The position numbers were made by a program, and so were the translations under genes. Shown one piece after another: positions 13,001 through 24,068 of a stretch of 64,000 nt of DNA (positions are counted from its first letter, which is position 1; the number at the start of each line of letters is the position of its first letter). Below the pieces are notes generated by a model that did not search any database, had not been told where the DNA came from, and saw only the letters and a program-made list of their open reading frames with translations. Source of the stretch: Rhizopus arrhizus (Eukaryota; Mucoromycota; Mucoromycetes; Mucorales; Rhizopodaceae); contig JAKZZE010000014.1 in assembly GCA_024220505.1 (NCBI GenBank), positions 310,001 through 374,000 on the forward strand, written 5' to 3'.

Positions 13001-14466
13001 CTCTTTGTAATCCTTGATTTAAATATGCAAATTTGATAGGTCTACCGAGGAAAAGTCAGTGAAGGTGTGGACTTTTCAGACGCGTATTGTCGAGCTGTTA
13101 TTGCTTTGGGACTACCTTATCCTGGCTTGTATATATATTTCATTTACATATAATAAGAAAAAAGGACTAACGATAAAAATGCATCTTAGAAAAGATATAG
13201 AGGTATCGTTGAAAAAAGAGTACAATGACTTGAAACAAAGAAATCAACAGCATGGCGGTGTGATGAACGGCCGTGATTGGTATGCTACTCAGGCCTATAG
13301 AGGTAAATAAGTACTTTTTCTAGACTTTTATATGTCTGTACTCAAATTTTTCAAAATTAATGTAGCAATGAATCAAGCCTTAGGTAGATGTATAAGGCAT
13401 AAGAATGTAAAGTTTCTTCTTTTTTTGTAGCTAGTGTCACTTTTTCACAGCTTTTCGTTTCTTTTTCAATGTATAGGATTGGGGAGCAATTATACTATTA
13501 GAGGACAGGTTTCAAGAATCAGAACATATAAAAGGTTTATCGAAATGGATAAGAAATCGAGTACACATTCATGAGAATTTTAATGAAGGTATATCAAGTC
13601 TGAGAGAGTTTGTGGATCATCGCTTAAGCATCGAACAGCAATCCACTATTCCAAACAGCGATATGCCTACCGATAACCAAACAATCACTCAACAAGCTAC
13701 TGTTGCCGTTTCAGCCATCAAAAATGAAAACATATCTGATTGCTGTTTTACTTCATGCGATTGTATCAATACAAAAGAAGATATTCAGCAAGTGGAAGCT
13801 TCTATTACGAAAAGCGATTTCACTGTGCTTGATGGCGATATAAGAGAGCCTGATCAAGAGAATACTGCAATTTCTCTTGCTACACAAATTGAAAGGAGAC
13901 TTGGGCTTTCTCCTACCATATCGCACGTTGACTTTAACCAAACAAAGAAGATCCCACAAACTTCGATGACGGTACAAAATCAAAGTACTTATGATACCCT
14001 TCTTGATGGCCTAGATGCTATATTCAAAGATATAGATGACGATTTGGATTGCGAAGAATTAGAAAACCAAGCATCCGCTTTCGTTCCAACGATTGCTGAA
14101 ACCAAACCAAGAAAACCTATGTTTTGCCAGAACTGCAGACGCATCTTGTTGACAGGAGATACAAGCGGTTTAAAGCATGTGAATGACTTCTCTTTGAACT
14201 GTGTGCTTCTACTGAGCATAAATAGTACATATGTTTTAGAAGTAGAGGAACCGACTGCATGGGAAGCATACAGTGTATGCATTGATTTAGAACGACTGCC
14301 GAATGAAACGCAAGTATATATGAACAAGGCAGACAAGCTATTTTACCAAAAAATCAATTGCAATTGTGCTTGTCTTATTGGGGTTATCGTATGCGGTGCA
14401 ATGTCACCTGAAAGACAAAGTTACGTAGGAAAAGTATTTATTTCATATGATGCTGTCATTTTTTAA
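9605..14466 (+). CDS. FANCJ/BRIP1-type DNA helicase
   Basis: Iron-sulfur superfamily 2 helicase (XPD/RAD3 group) acting in interstrand crosslink repair and G-quadruplex unwinding. There are many short introns. Readable in order: the Q-like entry [15 protein letters not shown]; Walker [14 protein letters not shown] (split by an intron with an A27 run, 10041-10067); four candidate Fe-S cysteines in ECVALL, DCIYAKN, CPYYAAR and CPYNYIL; the DEAH box [72 protein letters not shown]; and [20 protein letters not shown]. These match BRIP1 more closely than CHL1, RAD3 or RTEL1. From about 13612 the frame continues for 284 codons into a Ser/Thr/acidic tail with an FCQNCRRIL knuckle. It lacks the human MLH1/BRCA1 sites as far as I can tell. 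Exon edges beyond those quoted are not all fixed. Confidence 0.88.
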
Positions 14467-16067
14467 TTAATAAAGTAACAGCAACTCTGAAATAAACATA
14501 CTGGCTTCTCCTTCAATCAATAGTAAATATATACTCTGTACCTAGTGTGTATCTAGTGTTGTATAATGGTAATAGTAATTAAGAAAAAGGTAGAAACAAA
14601 AATAAAGAAACAGTCTGAGTACTTTTTGAGACTGATCTTTATTTCAGTTTAAGTAAAAATTATTCTAATTGAAGGCAGGTATTTATATCTTATTGAGTGA
14701 GTGGCTTAATATCTTCTATTGTAAGCGTTCTTCTAATCTTCAGGTACTTTAGCAAATGTCATCTATAATTATGATTATGAAACCTTTTCATTTCTTCTTT
14801 TGTATGTCTGTCATGGGATTACCTTTTACTCTGGGAAAACCTCACTGATTTGAATAACGTTATTTTACGCGTTATTTCAATTACGTGAAAGATTAGCAAT
14901 ATTCCTGATATTGGATTGAATCTTATTATTTTAATTGATACTTCTTATCAAAAAACTCTCATTAATACAATACATATTCTAAAGGGATATGCTTAATTGG
15001 AATTGATTGTATAATCATATTTAAATAAACTTATATTTTACTTTAAGTATGATCCTGTATTAAGATTTATATTTATCAATGCCAACTACAATCAGTTGCT
15101 GTTCTACAACACCTAGTGGACCTAGTGTGAATCTGTAACACGGCCTTTTTTTGTAAAGAGGGTGGCATATGCGCCGTCTGTGTGATGTCCTAAACTTTTG
15201 AATTTGAACTGTGCTTTTATAGTCTATAAAAGCGATGAGCTTCTACAATTCCCATTATATGTAAGAGAGCTTTTAATACATCTAAAAAAGGATACTATTA
15301 GCTCAACAGCATTACAAACTAGAGCAATAAGTAATTTTGCGATTATTCATTGGCTTTTTTCGATTCTTATTTCGCTGTTAACTCTGTCTACAAAAGAAAA
15401 AAATTACATCTATTGCTTGATCGTATCGCGATAGAGTAAGTGTTATGCTTCTTTCCATAATCTCATGCTATATTTTATAGTTTGTTAAATCAAAATTGTG
15501 CCTATGTAAGAATTTAGATTTCAAATACAAAAAAAAAAAAAAATAAAAAAAAAGAGCAGTGTCCTCTATTGAACAAGCCCAATTATTTTTTATTTTAAAG
15601 TATAAATTATGCAGATAAAAAGCCAGACTTCATTGCATCTGGCATGAGTCAAACAAAAGCGGCAAATTTTGCATTCAGCAAATTTGTTTATTTCAGGTCA
15701 GTATGAAGAATATGTCCTTTAAACAAACTTAAATACTGAGACGGGAGAATAAAAAAGAAAGATAAATGCCCCCTTTTTTCTCTCTCTCTTTCTTGCTGTG
15801 AATATTAATCACAAGCTCAATTAAAGCACACCACTTTACAGATACTTTTACCCACTTATTGGCTGCTAACTATTTCCGAATGGTTGCCTTATCATAATTG
15901 TTACTATAAGAGCTTCCGGCTTTTATCTGGACAGCTTTTTGTAATGAAAATGGTCTAATTTTTGAGTATGTCCTCGTGTACCTGTACCTATAATGATTTT
16001 TATTCAGTTTCTCAATTGAATTTATTTCATCATCAGCACCTTCTTTGGTCTCTGCATTCCTTTCATT
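14467..16067. other. Sparse region with coding-like + strand fragments
   Basis: No intact gene. Two + strand stretches read like exons: about 15210-15430 (contains KSDELLQFPLYVRELLIHLK, preceded by a good acceptor ctttttatag) and about 15608-15692 (ADKKPDFIASGMSQTKAANF, ending at a gtcagt donor). I could not join them to each other or to a start. They may be remnants of one decayed gene. An ATG at 15078 precedes a donor at about 15137, but the phase does not fit. The remainder is AT-rich and featureless. Confidence 0.3.
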
Positions 16068-16761
16068 TTATTTAACCAAACTTTTCAGAAAATCTAGGTG
16101 ATCTGGATCTTGAGCAATTGTGCTTTCACAAACGATACAAACCATTTGCTTTTCTTTATTAATAATCTCTCTTTTATCTTGGACTTCTTTAAACTATATT
16201 CATCAAATCCCTTATGAAAAATAATGACCCCACCTATTACTTTAAATTGAAAGCAAACATGAAAAAAGGCATTTTCTTTTCCTTTACTACATATTTTCTC
16301 TTGAGAGAGGCAGTATTCAAATGTACCTTTGTAAACCTATGACTTAGTCGATTTTCCAGGAATAAAAGATCAATAATTAGTTGTTTTCTGTTAGTCCAAG
16401 ATATAACTACTTCCATGAAGACATTTTTCGGTAGCTGTGAAGAAAGTCTTTGAGCAACTGCTCTGTCATTCAGCTGAGGTTTACGAGAATAGCTTTTTGG
16501 TCTTTTCTCGTTCTCTTATTTTCCTTTTCTCTCTCTCTAGTTACTAATACCTGCTGTTGTTCCAAGGCTAATATATAAATATAAAATATATATACGATTC
16601 AAATTTTCCTTAACAACAATCAATAGTATACATGACTCATTATTAGCAAATACAAACCTATCCAAAGATTGAAAACCAACAGTTTGTAACTTGATTGGAG
16701 CTTTCTGCTGGTAACCAGTATGCTCAGATGAGACCCAAACATGTATTTTATTGCACAGACT
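16068..16761 (-). CDS. Unassigned spliced gene with a CxxC motif, 5' end unresolved
   Basis: At least five exons read in one frame through four canonical introns, although no single frame is long. From the 3' end: 16193-16068 (FKEVQDKREII, then MVCIVCESTIAQDPDHLDFL, then LKSLVK stop), 16286-16241 (SKGKENAFFHVCFQFK), about 16523-16337 (PKSYSRKPQLNDRAVAQRLS ... FMEVVISWTNRKQLIIDLLF), a 17-nt exon (SLGTTA) and an upstream exon (KIHVWVSSEHTGYQQKAPIK). One intron would be only 36 nt. Phases agree across all joins, which is hard to get by chance. The start is not found; it may overlap the + strand gene that begins at 16791. I do not recognise the family. CIVC could be half of a zinc site. Confidence 0.5.
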
Positions 16762-16790
16762 GTTTTCTGTTTGATTTGTACTTTTTTATC

Positions 16791-17224
16791 ATGAGCAGTT
16801 ATATTGAGACTAGCCGAACGGTAGGTAAGCCCATTATGTTTATTTTAGGCTAGACGATCTATCCTTTTTTCTGAGCTGGTTTATACTTAGATGAATGTAG
16901 TCTCAATTTTTGTCTCTACAATAATTGAGATATCATTTAAAGCAAATATAACTATTTACTTTTCTTACTCTTAGGCTTTAGTAAAAACTGACATTCGCGT
17001 TGACCTTCAGATCAGTAACAAAGATCAAAAGGTTTGAATTCTATTCTCTGAACTGTCTGCGATTCATTGATTATTGTTAATAGCAATTAGAATACCAATG
17101 CATGAAGGATAAATGTACTCATTTCATCGTTTTATTATCTATTGATAATTATGAAACAACAGTTATTAAGGTCGCCTATCCTAGGCTTCCATATTTTGTC
17201 ACGGCAACTTATAACTTTTTGTAA
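16791..17224 (+). CDS. Small unassigned protein, three exons
   Basis: ATG 16791-16820, exon 16975-17031 and exon 17084-17224 splice in phase to 75 residues: MSSYIETSRT|ALVKTDIRVDLQISNKDQK|, then a third exon that includes CMKDKCTHFIVLLSIDNYE and VIKVAYPRLP. Introns are 154 and 52 nt with good sites. The beta-strand-like alternation and the C-x4-C pair look like a small folded domain, but I cannot name it. Its first exon lies head-on to the 5' part of the minus-strand gene at 16068-16761. The stop comes abruptly after TYNFL, so it could be a truncated form. Confidence 0.45.
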
Positions 17225-17415
17225 TTTTGCTAAATTTCTTGGCTACTATCAAGTTTGATTTTTATCTATTGATCCAGTAATCATAACTCAAATGATCACT
17301 ATTAAAAGTCCAAAAGAAAATGCTCCCAACAACACTTTATGAACAAACACAATAAAATGAGCTTTGTTGAATGTAATCACGTGCGTATCTACGGAGCATG
17401 AAACAAAGTTGGTTG

Positions 17416-17451
<36 letters not shown>

Positions 17452-17456
17452 TAGAC

Positions 17457-17958
17457 ATGTTGAAACCTAAAGTGATTTCACAAGCATTAAGACAAACTCT
17501 TAATAATGGAGTGAAAGCAGCAATGTAATACACGGAAAAAAAGGAGAAAGAAAGAGAGACAAAAACTTATATTTAAAGTGGTGTAGGATAATGACAAGTG
17601 AGGGATCACTTGTATCATTTGCAGCAGATACAGACAAAGAAGCTACAACTTATGCAGCCATATCAGCTAATATTTGGAATACTTATAAAAAGAAGAACAA
17701 ATACACAGAATTAAAATATCAAGTTTTACATTGTGAGGTAATAATAAAAGTACTGAATACAACATAATTTATTCATGTCAAGCATAGGAAGGAATATTAT
17801 ATGTGACAAACGTTGGATCAATGATACTATGTCTTGTTGGAAACCATCAAGCTATGGAAGATGTAGGAATATTAAAAGCTAAAGGAGAAGCTATAAAAAA
17901 TCATCTCGAAGAACCCTTAATACAATTTGCTGCTTCAGAATTCAGTATTCCCCCTTGA
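17457..17958 (+). CDS. LAMTOR2: LAMTOR2/Ragulator roadblock protein homologue
   Basis: Roadblock/LC7-domain subunit of the lysosomal or vacuolar Ragulator complex that supports Rag GTPase-TORC1 signalling. Exons 17457-17524, 17587-17737 and 17788-17958 give 129 residues (human 125). It starts MLKPKVISQALRQTLNNGVK; then SEGSLVSFA, AAISANIWNTYKK and EEGILYVTNVGSMILCLVG; near the end are ILKAKGEAIKNHLEEPLIQF and an FAASE-type tail. The opening MLKPK and the LEEPL end are hallmarks. A 32-T tract (17417-17448) lies 8 bp upstream of the ATG, in the presumed 5' leader or core promoter. Confidence 0.88.
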
Positions 17959-18003
17959 GATTCAGACCGTTTTAGACATGCAAAATAAAAAGCCGGGCAT
18001 TTT

Positions 18004-18545
18004 TTATTTGCAAACGTGTTTTGTATGATAACTTGTCACTTTCATATCCATGCTCGATCCATCAGAAAGAACGTTTATTGAAGCGGCGGTTGACTGCATC
18101 TTATTTTTCTCACAGTGGCCATTGAACCTTGCCTGCCTGTCGTTCAGGTAGACTGGGCCGTATGTCTTTGTTGCGTGTTCTTGATGTATGATAAATAACA
18201 TCACAGTCTCTTTTTATAGCTAATGACTACACCAATACAGGAGCGTGCTTTTTCTGTTTTAAATCTCGGTGCATTCTCCCAGCCAGGTCATTCTGTGAAC
18301 CTGTGTGGCACTCTATGCTAAAATCCTGTGTGGAAGAAATGATTTCAAGTGTAAGATTTAAAAGAAATCTTGTGCAGGCTTTCAAGTCTTTTTTCACACA
18401 GTCTATCATCAAAGCATCTTGAGCAAATAATTGGATTAGTTTGTACCAACCTTGTTTCCTCGCGATTTAGCAAAAGCTTTGCATCTTGTTTGCTAATCTC
18501 TGCACTATCGATGATTTCTTTAGCGTATACCGTAGTTCCAACCAT
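18004..18545 (-). pseudogene. Possible broken ORF of unknown family
   Basis: A start with good context (ATG at 18545) opens MVGTTVYAKEIIDSAEISKQ. The coding signal then appears to move to the next frame near 18465 (GWYKLIQLFAQDALMIDCVK ... TRFLLNLTLEIISS, stop 18227), and a third frame (to 18004) is also open. No GT-AG intron I tried reconnects them, so a 1-nt frameshift near the GCGAGGAAACAAGG stretch is the simplest reading. It could also be a real gene with an intron I misplaced. Function unknown. Confidence 0.3.
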
Positions 18546-19053
18546 TTTATTTTAGCAGTAGAAAATTAAACATTGGATTACTCTTGTGTTTTTCAGTATT
18601 CAGTATAGAAGCCGATGAAAGGAAGTAATGAACTACAAATATTTTGTCATCATTTATAGAGTACGTGTTTTGTTTTTCATTTTTTTCATTTTGATAATAC
18701 AATTAAGAGTGTATCACATAATGAAATACACGTCATTGTTACAATCATCAGAATAATATGAATATAACAAGATCCATGAAATAATGAAACTTTGCCCAAC
18801 TTTGGTATGAATTACAAGTCCCAGGCATTTTTACGTACATTCAACAATAACTAATCTTTGTCTTCAATGCTTCCAAACCTTTCAAAAGCTTAATATCTAC
18901 TGATGTTTTTAAACATTTATGTTAATTATCCTTTCAGAGCACGAATTCTTTAAAAGGAAAAAAGTCAGAGTATAAAAGATAAATTTCATCCAATCATCCC
19001 TTTCCACTTTTTCCTTGTCTTTTTTTTTTTTTTTCTTTTACATTTAAAAAAAG
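18546..19053. other. Intergenic region between broken ORF and TRAP-alpha
   Basis: About 500 bp of AT-rich sequence ending in a T14 run (19021-19034) just before the TRAP-alpha start. It would hold the promoters of both outward-facing genes. No motif stands out. Confidence 0.5.
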
Positions 19054-20067
19054 ATGATGACAAAATACTCTACTTTACTCATTTTTGGTTTATTATACCT
19101 CTTTCACTCTGGTATATATACATACAGACTATCTATAAATTATATAGAATAACACAACATAGTGTTTGCACAACAGGCAGCAGTGCCCGCTCAAGTCGAG
19201 ATTACTGCAGAATTCCCAGATAACCCGTTTGGCAGTAAGTGGAATTAATTTTGATAGCAGACAGTAATAAACTAAAAGGAGTATAAAGTGATTGTGAATG
19301 GTCAACGTAATAAGGTTCTTTTGGACATCAATAACAAGGACAAGACATCTTATACTGTTTTTGCTATTTCTGGCCAAGTTACAAAGGCGGATGATTTCTC
19401 AAGTGTTGTTCGTAACGTAAGTTTATTTATACAAGATAGAGTAAACGGGATACTAATTTGTATATATAGCTGACTGCCACACGTTATGGTAACCCTCTCA
19501 CTGCTGAATCTTCCCTTCAAATCCCATACCACTTTTATTCTGAATATCTTCCTGGAGAACATGGTTTAATTGTTTATGTTGACTTATTATCTGGGGTAAA
19601 TATTATTTTTATTATTAGATGGAGAAAGAGAATTTAACTGTTGTAAAGGAATCTATCACTCGTGTTGTTGGTTATAATGGTACTATCACCGTGACTGATC
19701 CTGAAGGTTCTTGGTTTGATATTCAACTGTAAGTTTTTAAAAGAGAAAAAAAAGAAATACTTATAAATGGATCATAGTCTCTTTTTGTACGCTGTTCTTT
19801 TAGCTGGTGCTGCTGGCGTTGCTTATGTTATTCGTGAAGCTTTCTTTGGTGATGTTAAGAGAGCCAAAAAGGTAAAAATAACAACGAATTAGGAAAGCAG
19901 GAAACTAATAGGTAAAGTAGATAAAGAAGGTTGAAATATCGACTGAGCGTCCTACTCATCGTGACGAAAAGGGTGAAATGGTTTTAGATGAAGCTTGGAT
20001 TCCTGAACAGCACCTTGGTTTGAATAAACAACAAAAGGCAAAGAAGAGATCTGGTAATCGTAAATAA
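19054..20067 (+). CDS. Translocon-associated protein alpha (SSR1) homologue
   Basis: ER membrane protein associated with the Sec61 channel. Seven exons (19054-19111, 19163-19234, 19289-19416, 19470-19595, 19619-19728, 19778-19871, 19921-20067) give 244 residues. A signal peptide (MMTKYSTLLIFGLLYLFHS) is followed by a lumenal Ig-like domain with VQITAEFPDNP-type opening, SYTVFAISGQVTKADDF, IPYHFYSEYLPGEHGLIVYV and GYNGTITVTDPEGSWFDIQL. One TM helix follows (LFLYAVLLAGAAGVAYVI) and then a basic cytoplasmic tail. The same fold includes yeast Irc22. One intron is just 23 nt (19596-19618), below the usual minimum; it adds no stop-free alternative, so that junction deserves checking. Confidence 0.85.
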
Positions 20068-20188
20068 TTGTGTATAATAATGATTCACAAAAGTATATAA
20101 AAAAATAAAAAAAAGTACATTCTTTATAATTTTTTTAATATCAGTCTTTCTATTTCTTTCTCTTTTTTTTTTATTTACATTGTATAAA

Positions 20189-21752
20189 ATGGCACTTGAC
20201 AACTTTATTTCCTCTGATTCTTTAAGACAAAAATTAGAAAATGCTGGATATGAAACAATACAAGAATTAAAAGAAACTAATCTTATTCAACTTTCAAAAG
20301 GTTTTTTTTTATATAAAGTTTTTGTAGAAATGAAGTTGATTGTGTGCAAATCTAGATTTACAATTAACAAAAGAAGAAGTAGCGACAATTATCACGACTA
20401 CCAGCAAAGGTAATTAAGAAAAGAAATGATATTTACACGATAATAATAGAGAAATAGATGCCAAACTTGATAAGCAGTCTTTGGCTGAAAGGATTGCACA
20501 AGCAGAAGAACAAGGTATCAGCTTATCATCCAAAAATCTTGATAAATTATTAGATGTGGGAATACCAGCTTATAGAATTACTGAAATATGTGGTGAATCA
20601 GGATGTGGGAAAACCCAAGTCTGGTAAACGACTCAATCAGTTGGATGCATAATAGGCTGATATATTGAGTGTATAGTATGCAATTAGCAGTCAATACACA
20701 ATTACCGATTGAAAAAGGAGGCATGGATGGAGAGTGCATTTATGTGGATACTGAAGGATCCTTTTTACCTTCACGTTTGATTGAGATGGCTAAAATGTAT
20801 GATATTGAATCTATTTCAAAAGGAGTTCATTTATTTAGAATATTGGATCATATCGAACTAATAGCATTCATTCGACAACTACCAACTGTTTTAAAAGAAT
20901 ACCCAAAGGTCAGGTTGATTGTGATTGATTCGATTGCATATCATTTTAGACTTAATACTTTGGACTCAAAGAAGCGAACACATTTTGTGAATTATTTGGC
21001 TCATACGTTGGTTCAGATAGCAAACAAATATAAATTAGCCGTAAGTACTGTGGATTGCTTAGAAAACTTGCTGAATGATCAATAATAGGTAGTGGTTACA
21101 AATCATGTTACAGTCAATGGTATCGACGGTAGATGGACACCTTCATTAGGTGCTTCATGGGGGCACTGGTGTACTAATAGATTATATTTGTATCGTAAAC
21201 GTCAATTTCGATTTGGATTTCTATTTAAATCAACAGAAAGTAGTCAAAGTACCCCAGTGCAATTTTGTATTAAGGTGAGTTTCTTCTTTTATGTTGACTG
21301 TATTCATAGTTTGTATATAGGAAGAAGGAATAACAGACCCTGATGAAAATGAAACACAGATATTGAAGTCAGAAAGAGAAGCAGAAATAAAGAATGAGAT
21401 GGAATCCACCTTGGAAGGATTAAGATCGTCGGCTGTGACTGAAGAATATGAAAGGAACATGTTGGACGATGACTGGGTTGAGCCTTCAACAGAAGAGTCT
21501 GTTGTGATCAAAATGGAGCCAATACAACACTCTGACAAACATACTGACTCAGTCAACCCATCCAGTAGAACAAATGATCATCCTGTGGAATCTACCGAAC
21601 CTACTCATCAATTCACTAAAGTAAATACCAGGAGCGATAGTCAACAAGGAAAGAAGAGATCAAGAAGTGATGATGAAAGTGAAGAAGGTTATTGGTCAAG
21701 CGATGTTGAAGAAGATCTTTATTTTTTAATAAATATGGAAAATACATTTTGA
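20189..21752 (+). CDS. RAD51C: RAD51C-type recombinase paralogue with long C-terminal tail
   Basis: RecA-fold ATPase of homologous recombination. Exons 20189-20300, 20356-20409, 20458-20623, 20677-21040, 21089-21274 and 21321-21752 total 437 residues. An N-terminal helical domain leads to KLLDVGIPAYRITEICGESG with Walker A GESGCGKTQV, then MQLAVNTQLPIEKGG and EGSFLPSRLIEMA. Walker B is RLIVIDSIAYHF, followed by VVVTNHVT and LGASWGHWCTNRL. ICGESGCGKT-QVCMQLAV and the SWGH block match RAD51C better than RAD51B or XRCC3. After the core (to about residue 295) comes an acidic/Ser-rich tail of about 140 residues ending in a KKRSRSDDESEEG segment, absent from human RAD51C (376 aa). An ATG at 20189 is chosen over the upstream non-ATG extension. 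The gene sits 121 bp after TRAP-alpha and 105 bp before CDC50. Confidence 0.85.
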
Positions 21753-21857
21753 AATTTTGTATAAAACAAAAGTTACTTTTGTGTGGGGCTCAGTTTCTAT
21801 TTTTGTTTATTTCATCATTGTATTATTTTTTTTTTCTTTTTTTTTTTTTTATCTTCA

Positions 21858-23252
21858 ATGTCACTAACAAAGAAATCTCGGAAACCAATTGGTAAAGTGA
21901 ATAAAAGTATAGGATGCCTGTTTAATGTCAACATTTATTATAAAAGATGGTCCTTTTAGACAGCAACGGCTACCTGCTTGGCAACCTGTGTTGACACCTC
22001 AAGTGGTTTTACCTACTTTATTTACTATAGGAGCATTGTTCGTACTTATCGGAGGACTATTGTTTTGGTCGAGTGGAAAGGTAAAAAGAGAAGGAAATAA
22101 AGAAAAGAAGCTTATTGTGAATAGGTTTATGAGATTATGATTGATTATACGACCTGTGAAAAGTACACGACACCCATCTACTTGGACTCTACTCGTTATA
22201 GATCAAGATTCAGTAACGAAAGTGCACCAGAACCACCTACGTTTTATTATGAAAATACGACTCAATTTTTAGATCCCAGTTGGCAAAATCCAAATAATTT
22301 GACAATCAAACGATGTGTGATTGATTTTACTGTACCTGAGACAATGCAGGGACCTGTATTTATGTATTATAGATTAACCAACTTTTATCAAAACAGAAGA
22401 CAATATATTAAAAATTACGACGCTAATCAATTGGCTGGACAAGCAGTTGATTCATCTGCTTTACAATCCAATTGCGATCCACTGGTCACTGATGCAAACA
22501 ACCTAATTTATTATCCCTGTGGACTCATAGCTAACTCAATGTTTAATGGTAAGATATATATTGCTTGTTGATTAGAGAGATTGATATGATTAATAGATAC
22601 TGCGAGTGATCTTCTGTCTGTTACGACCGCATCAAAATATTATACATTTAACAGAAATAATTTAGCTTGGCCGACTGACAGAGAAAAATACAAGGCTACG
22701 AGTTATCAACTGTCATCGATTGCACCACCCATGAATTGGGCTACCCGATATCCCAATGGTAGTTATACTCAAGATTATCCACCACCTGATCTTTCAACGA
22801 TGGAAAGATTGATGGTTTGGATGCATGTGGCTGCCTTGCCTGATTTTAGAAAGATATGGGCTAGAAATGATGATGAGAACTTGGGTGTTGATAGATGGAG
22901 AATTAGTATTGACATGAGTAACTAGAATTTATGAGTGATGGATTTATAAGCTAATGTGTGTATTGCAATAGACTTTGATACAACTGTTTATGATGGTACA
23001 AAGTGGTTGGTGATATCAACCACATCACCATTAGGAGGAAAGAACCCTTATTTAGGTATTGCTTACCTGACAATTGGAGGCATTATTTTGCTATTAGGCA
23101 TTTCATTTACACTTCGTCACTGTCTTCAACCAAGGTATATTATATTGATCTGTCTTGTATAAATTAGCCAACATTTGAATAGAAAACTGCACCATATATC
23201 ATTAACTAATCATATTAATAATAATAATAATAATAAAACGCGTAAAGAATAA
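21858..23252 (+). CDS. CDC50: CDC50/LEM3 family flippase beta subunit
   Basis: Partner of P4-type ATPases that flip phospholipids. Exons 21858-21891, 21947-22080, 22125-22548, 22597-22917, 22972-23134 and 23183-23252 total 381 residues. Two TM helices (VVLPTLFTIGALFVLIGGLL near the N-terminus and YLTIGGIILLLGISFTL near the C-terminus) bracket a glycosylated ectodomain. Family motifs: GPFRQQRLPAWQPVLTP, YTTCEKY, GPVFMYYRLTNFYQNRR, YPCGLIANSMFND and WMHVAALPDFRKIW. The last exon contains an AAT microsatellite (about 23211-23237) read as a run of Asn, so tail length probably varies between strains. Confidence 0.93.
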
Positions 23253-23332
23253 CAATAACATTAAATACTTTAAAAAGAAAAAAAAACTGGGTTCAAATCA
23301 TACTTTTTTCTTTTCTTTTTTAAGAAAAAAAA

Positions 23333-23563
23333 ATGGAAAATGATTCAGAATTTGAACAACAATTTACAAAATTATTGAAAGAAGCAGCAAAAAGTTTAGA
23401 AGATCTTCAATCACAATTTGAAGACATGGATCGTAATTTACAAACTGTTCATTCTCTTGGAAAACAAGTATATGAATCTTCACATTTATGGCATGAATTT
23501 AATAAAGCCATTGACAACAATCGCATGTTTGTCAGTGATAATGAAGTACACAGAGAACAGTAA
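23333..23563 (+). CDS. DAD1: DASH complex subunit Dad1
   Basis: Small helical subunit of the DASH/Dam1 ring that couples kinetochores to microtubules, a complex found in fungi. Intronless, 76 residues: MENDSEFEQQFTKLLKEAAK, LEDLQSQFEDMDRNL, VGxxV-like HSLGKQVYESSHLWHEF. The heptad pattern and the LWxxF near the end are the Dad1 signature. It starts 80 bp after the CDC50 stop; an ACGCGT hexamer lies 90 bp upstream (23238-23243). Confidence 0.8.
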   Translation: MENDSEFEQQFTKLLKEAAKSLEDLQSQFEDMDRNLQTVHSLGKQVYESSHLWHEFNKAIDNNRMFVSDNEVHREQ

Positions 23564-23730
23564 TAAAGCAAAAGAGAGGAAAAAAAAAGGCTTGATAAAT
23601 GGTTATCCATCTCTCATTCAACTTTTGAACAAAGTTATTCAAAAAGAAAAAGAAAATCACAATTCTGCACTACAATAAACACTTACTTAATTCATGTCTC
23701 TCCTTTTTCAACAACATCTCGTCTTTGTAT

Positions 23731-23889
23731 ATGTCGACTCTTAGTTTATCAACAACCCATGGGACTTTTCAAGGCTCATTCCTTGTAATTGAACGAGTGA
23801 ATAAACTTAAAAATGAATCGTATTTATCTTTAGCTGATCTTACACACAGACCTGATTGTGTTTACGGTTCTTTTTTAAAATACTATTAA
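23731..23889 (+). CDS. Short ORF of unknown meaning, possible gene fragment
   Basis: A 52-codon frame (MSTLSLSTTHGTFQGSFLVI, then ERVNKLKNESYLSLADLTHR) has balanced composition for this genome. No introns or homologue recognised. It may be an exon relic beside the transposon island that begins at 24.07 kb. Confidence 0.25.
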   Translation: MSTLSLSTTHGTFQGSFLVIERVNKLKNESYLSLADLTHRPDCVYGSFLKYY

Positions 23890-24068
23890 AGAATGATTTT
23901 ATTTGTAAATTTTTTTAAAAAAAAAACCAAAATGAGCACATAATATTGACACATTGTATTGCCCAGGTCAGTTCAAAGAAGTGTTAGAGAAACTAAAAAC
24001 CTTTTTGATAGCCAAAAAGGTAAAAAGGATAAAGAAGGAAAGATGATAGGAAGGTGTAATCAACACAT

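Noticed and set aside
9605..14466. CHL1/DDX11 or RTEL1 as the identity of the helicase
   Set aside because: [20 protein letters not shown] and the [20 protein letters not shown] block fit BRIP1/FANCJ better.
23281..23305. T-loop-like GGTTCAAATC suggesting a tRNA
   Set aside because: No paired stem around it and no D-loop box upstream; it is in the short CDC50-DAD1 spacer.
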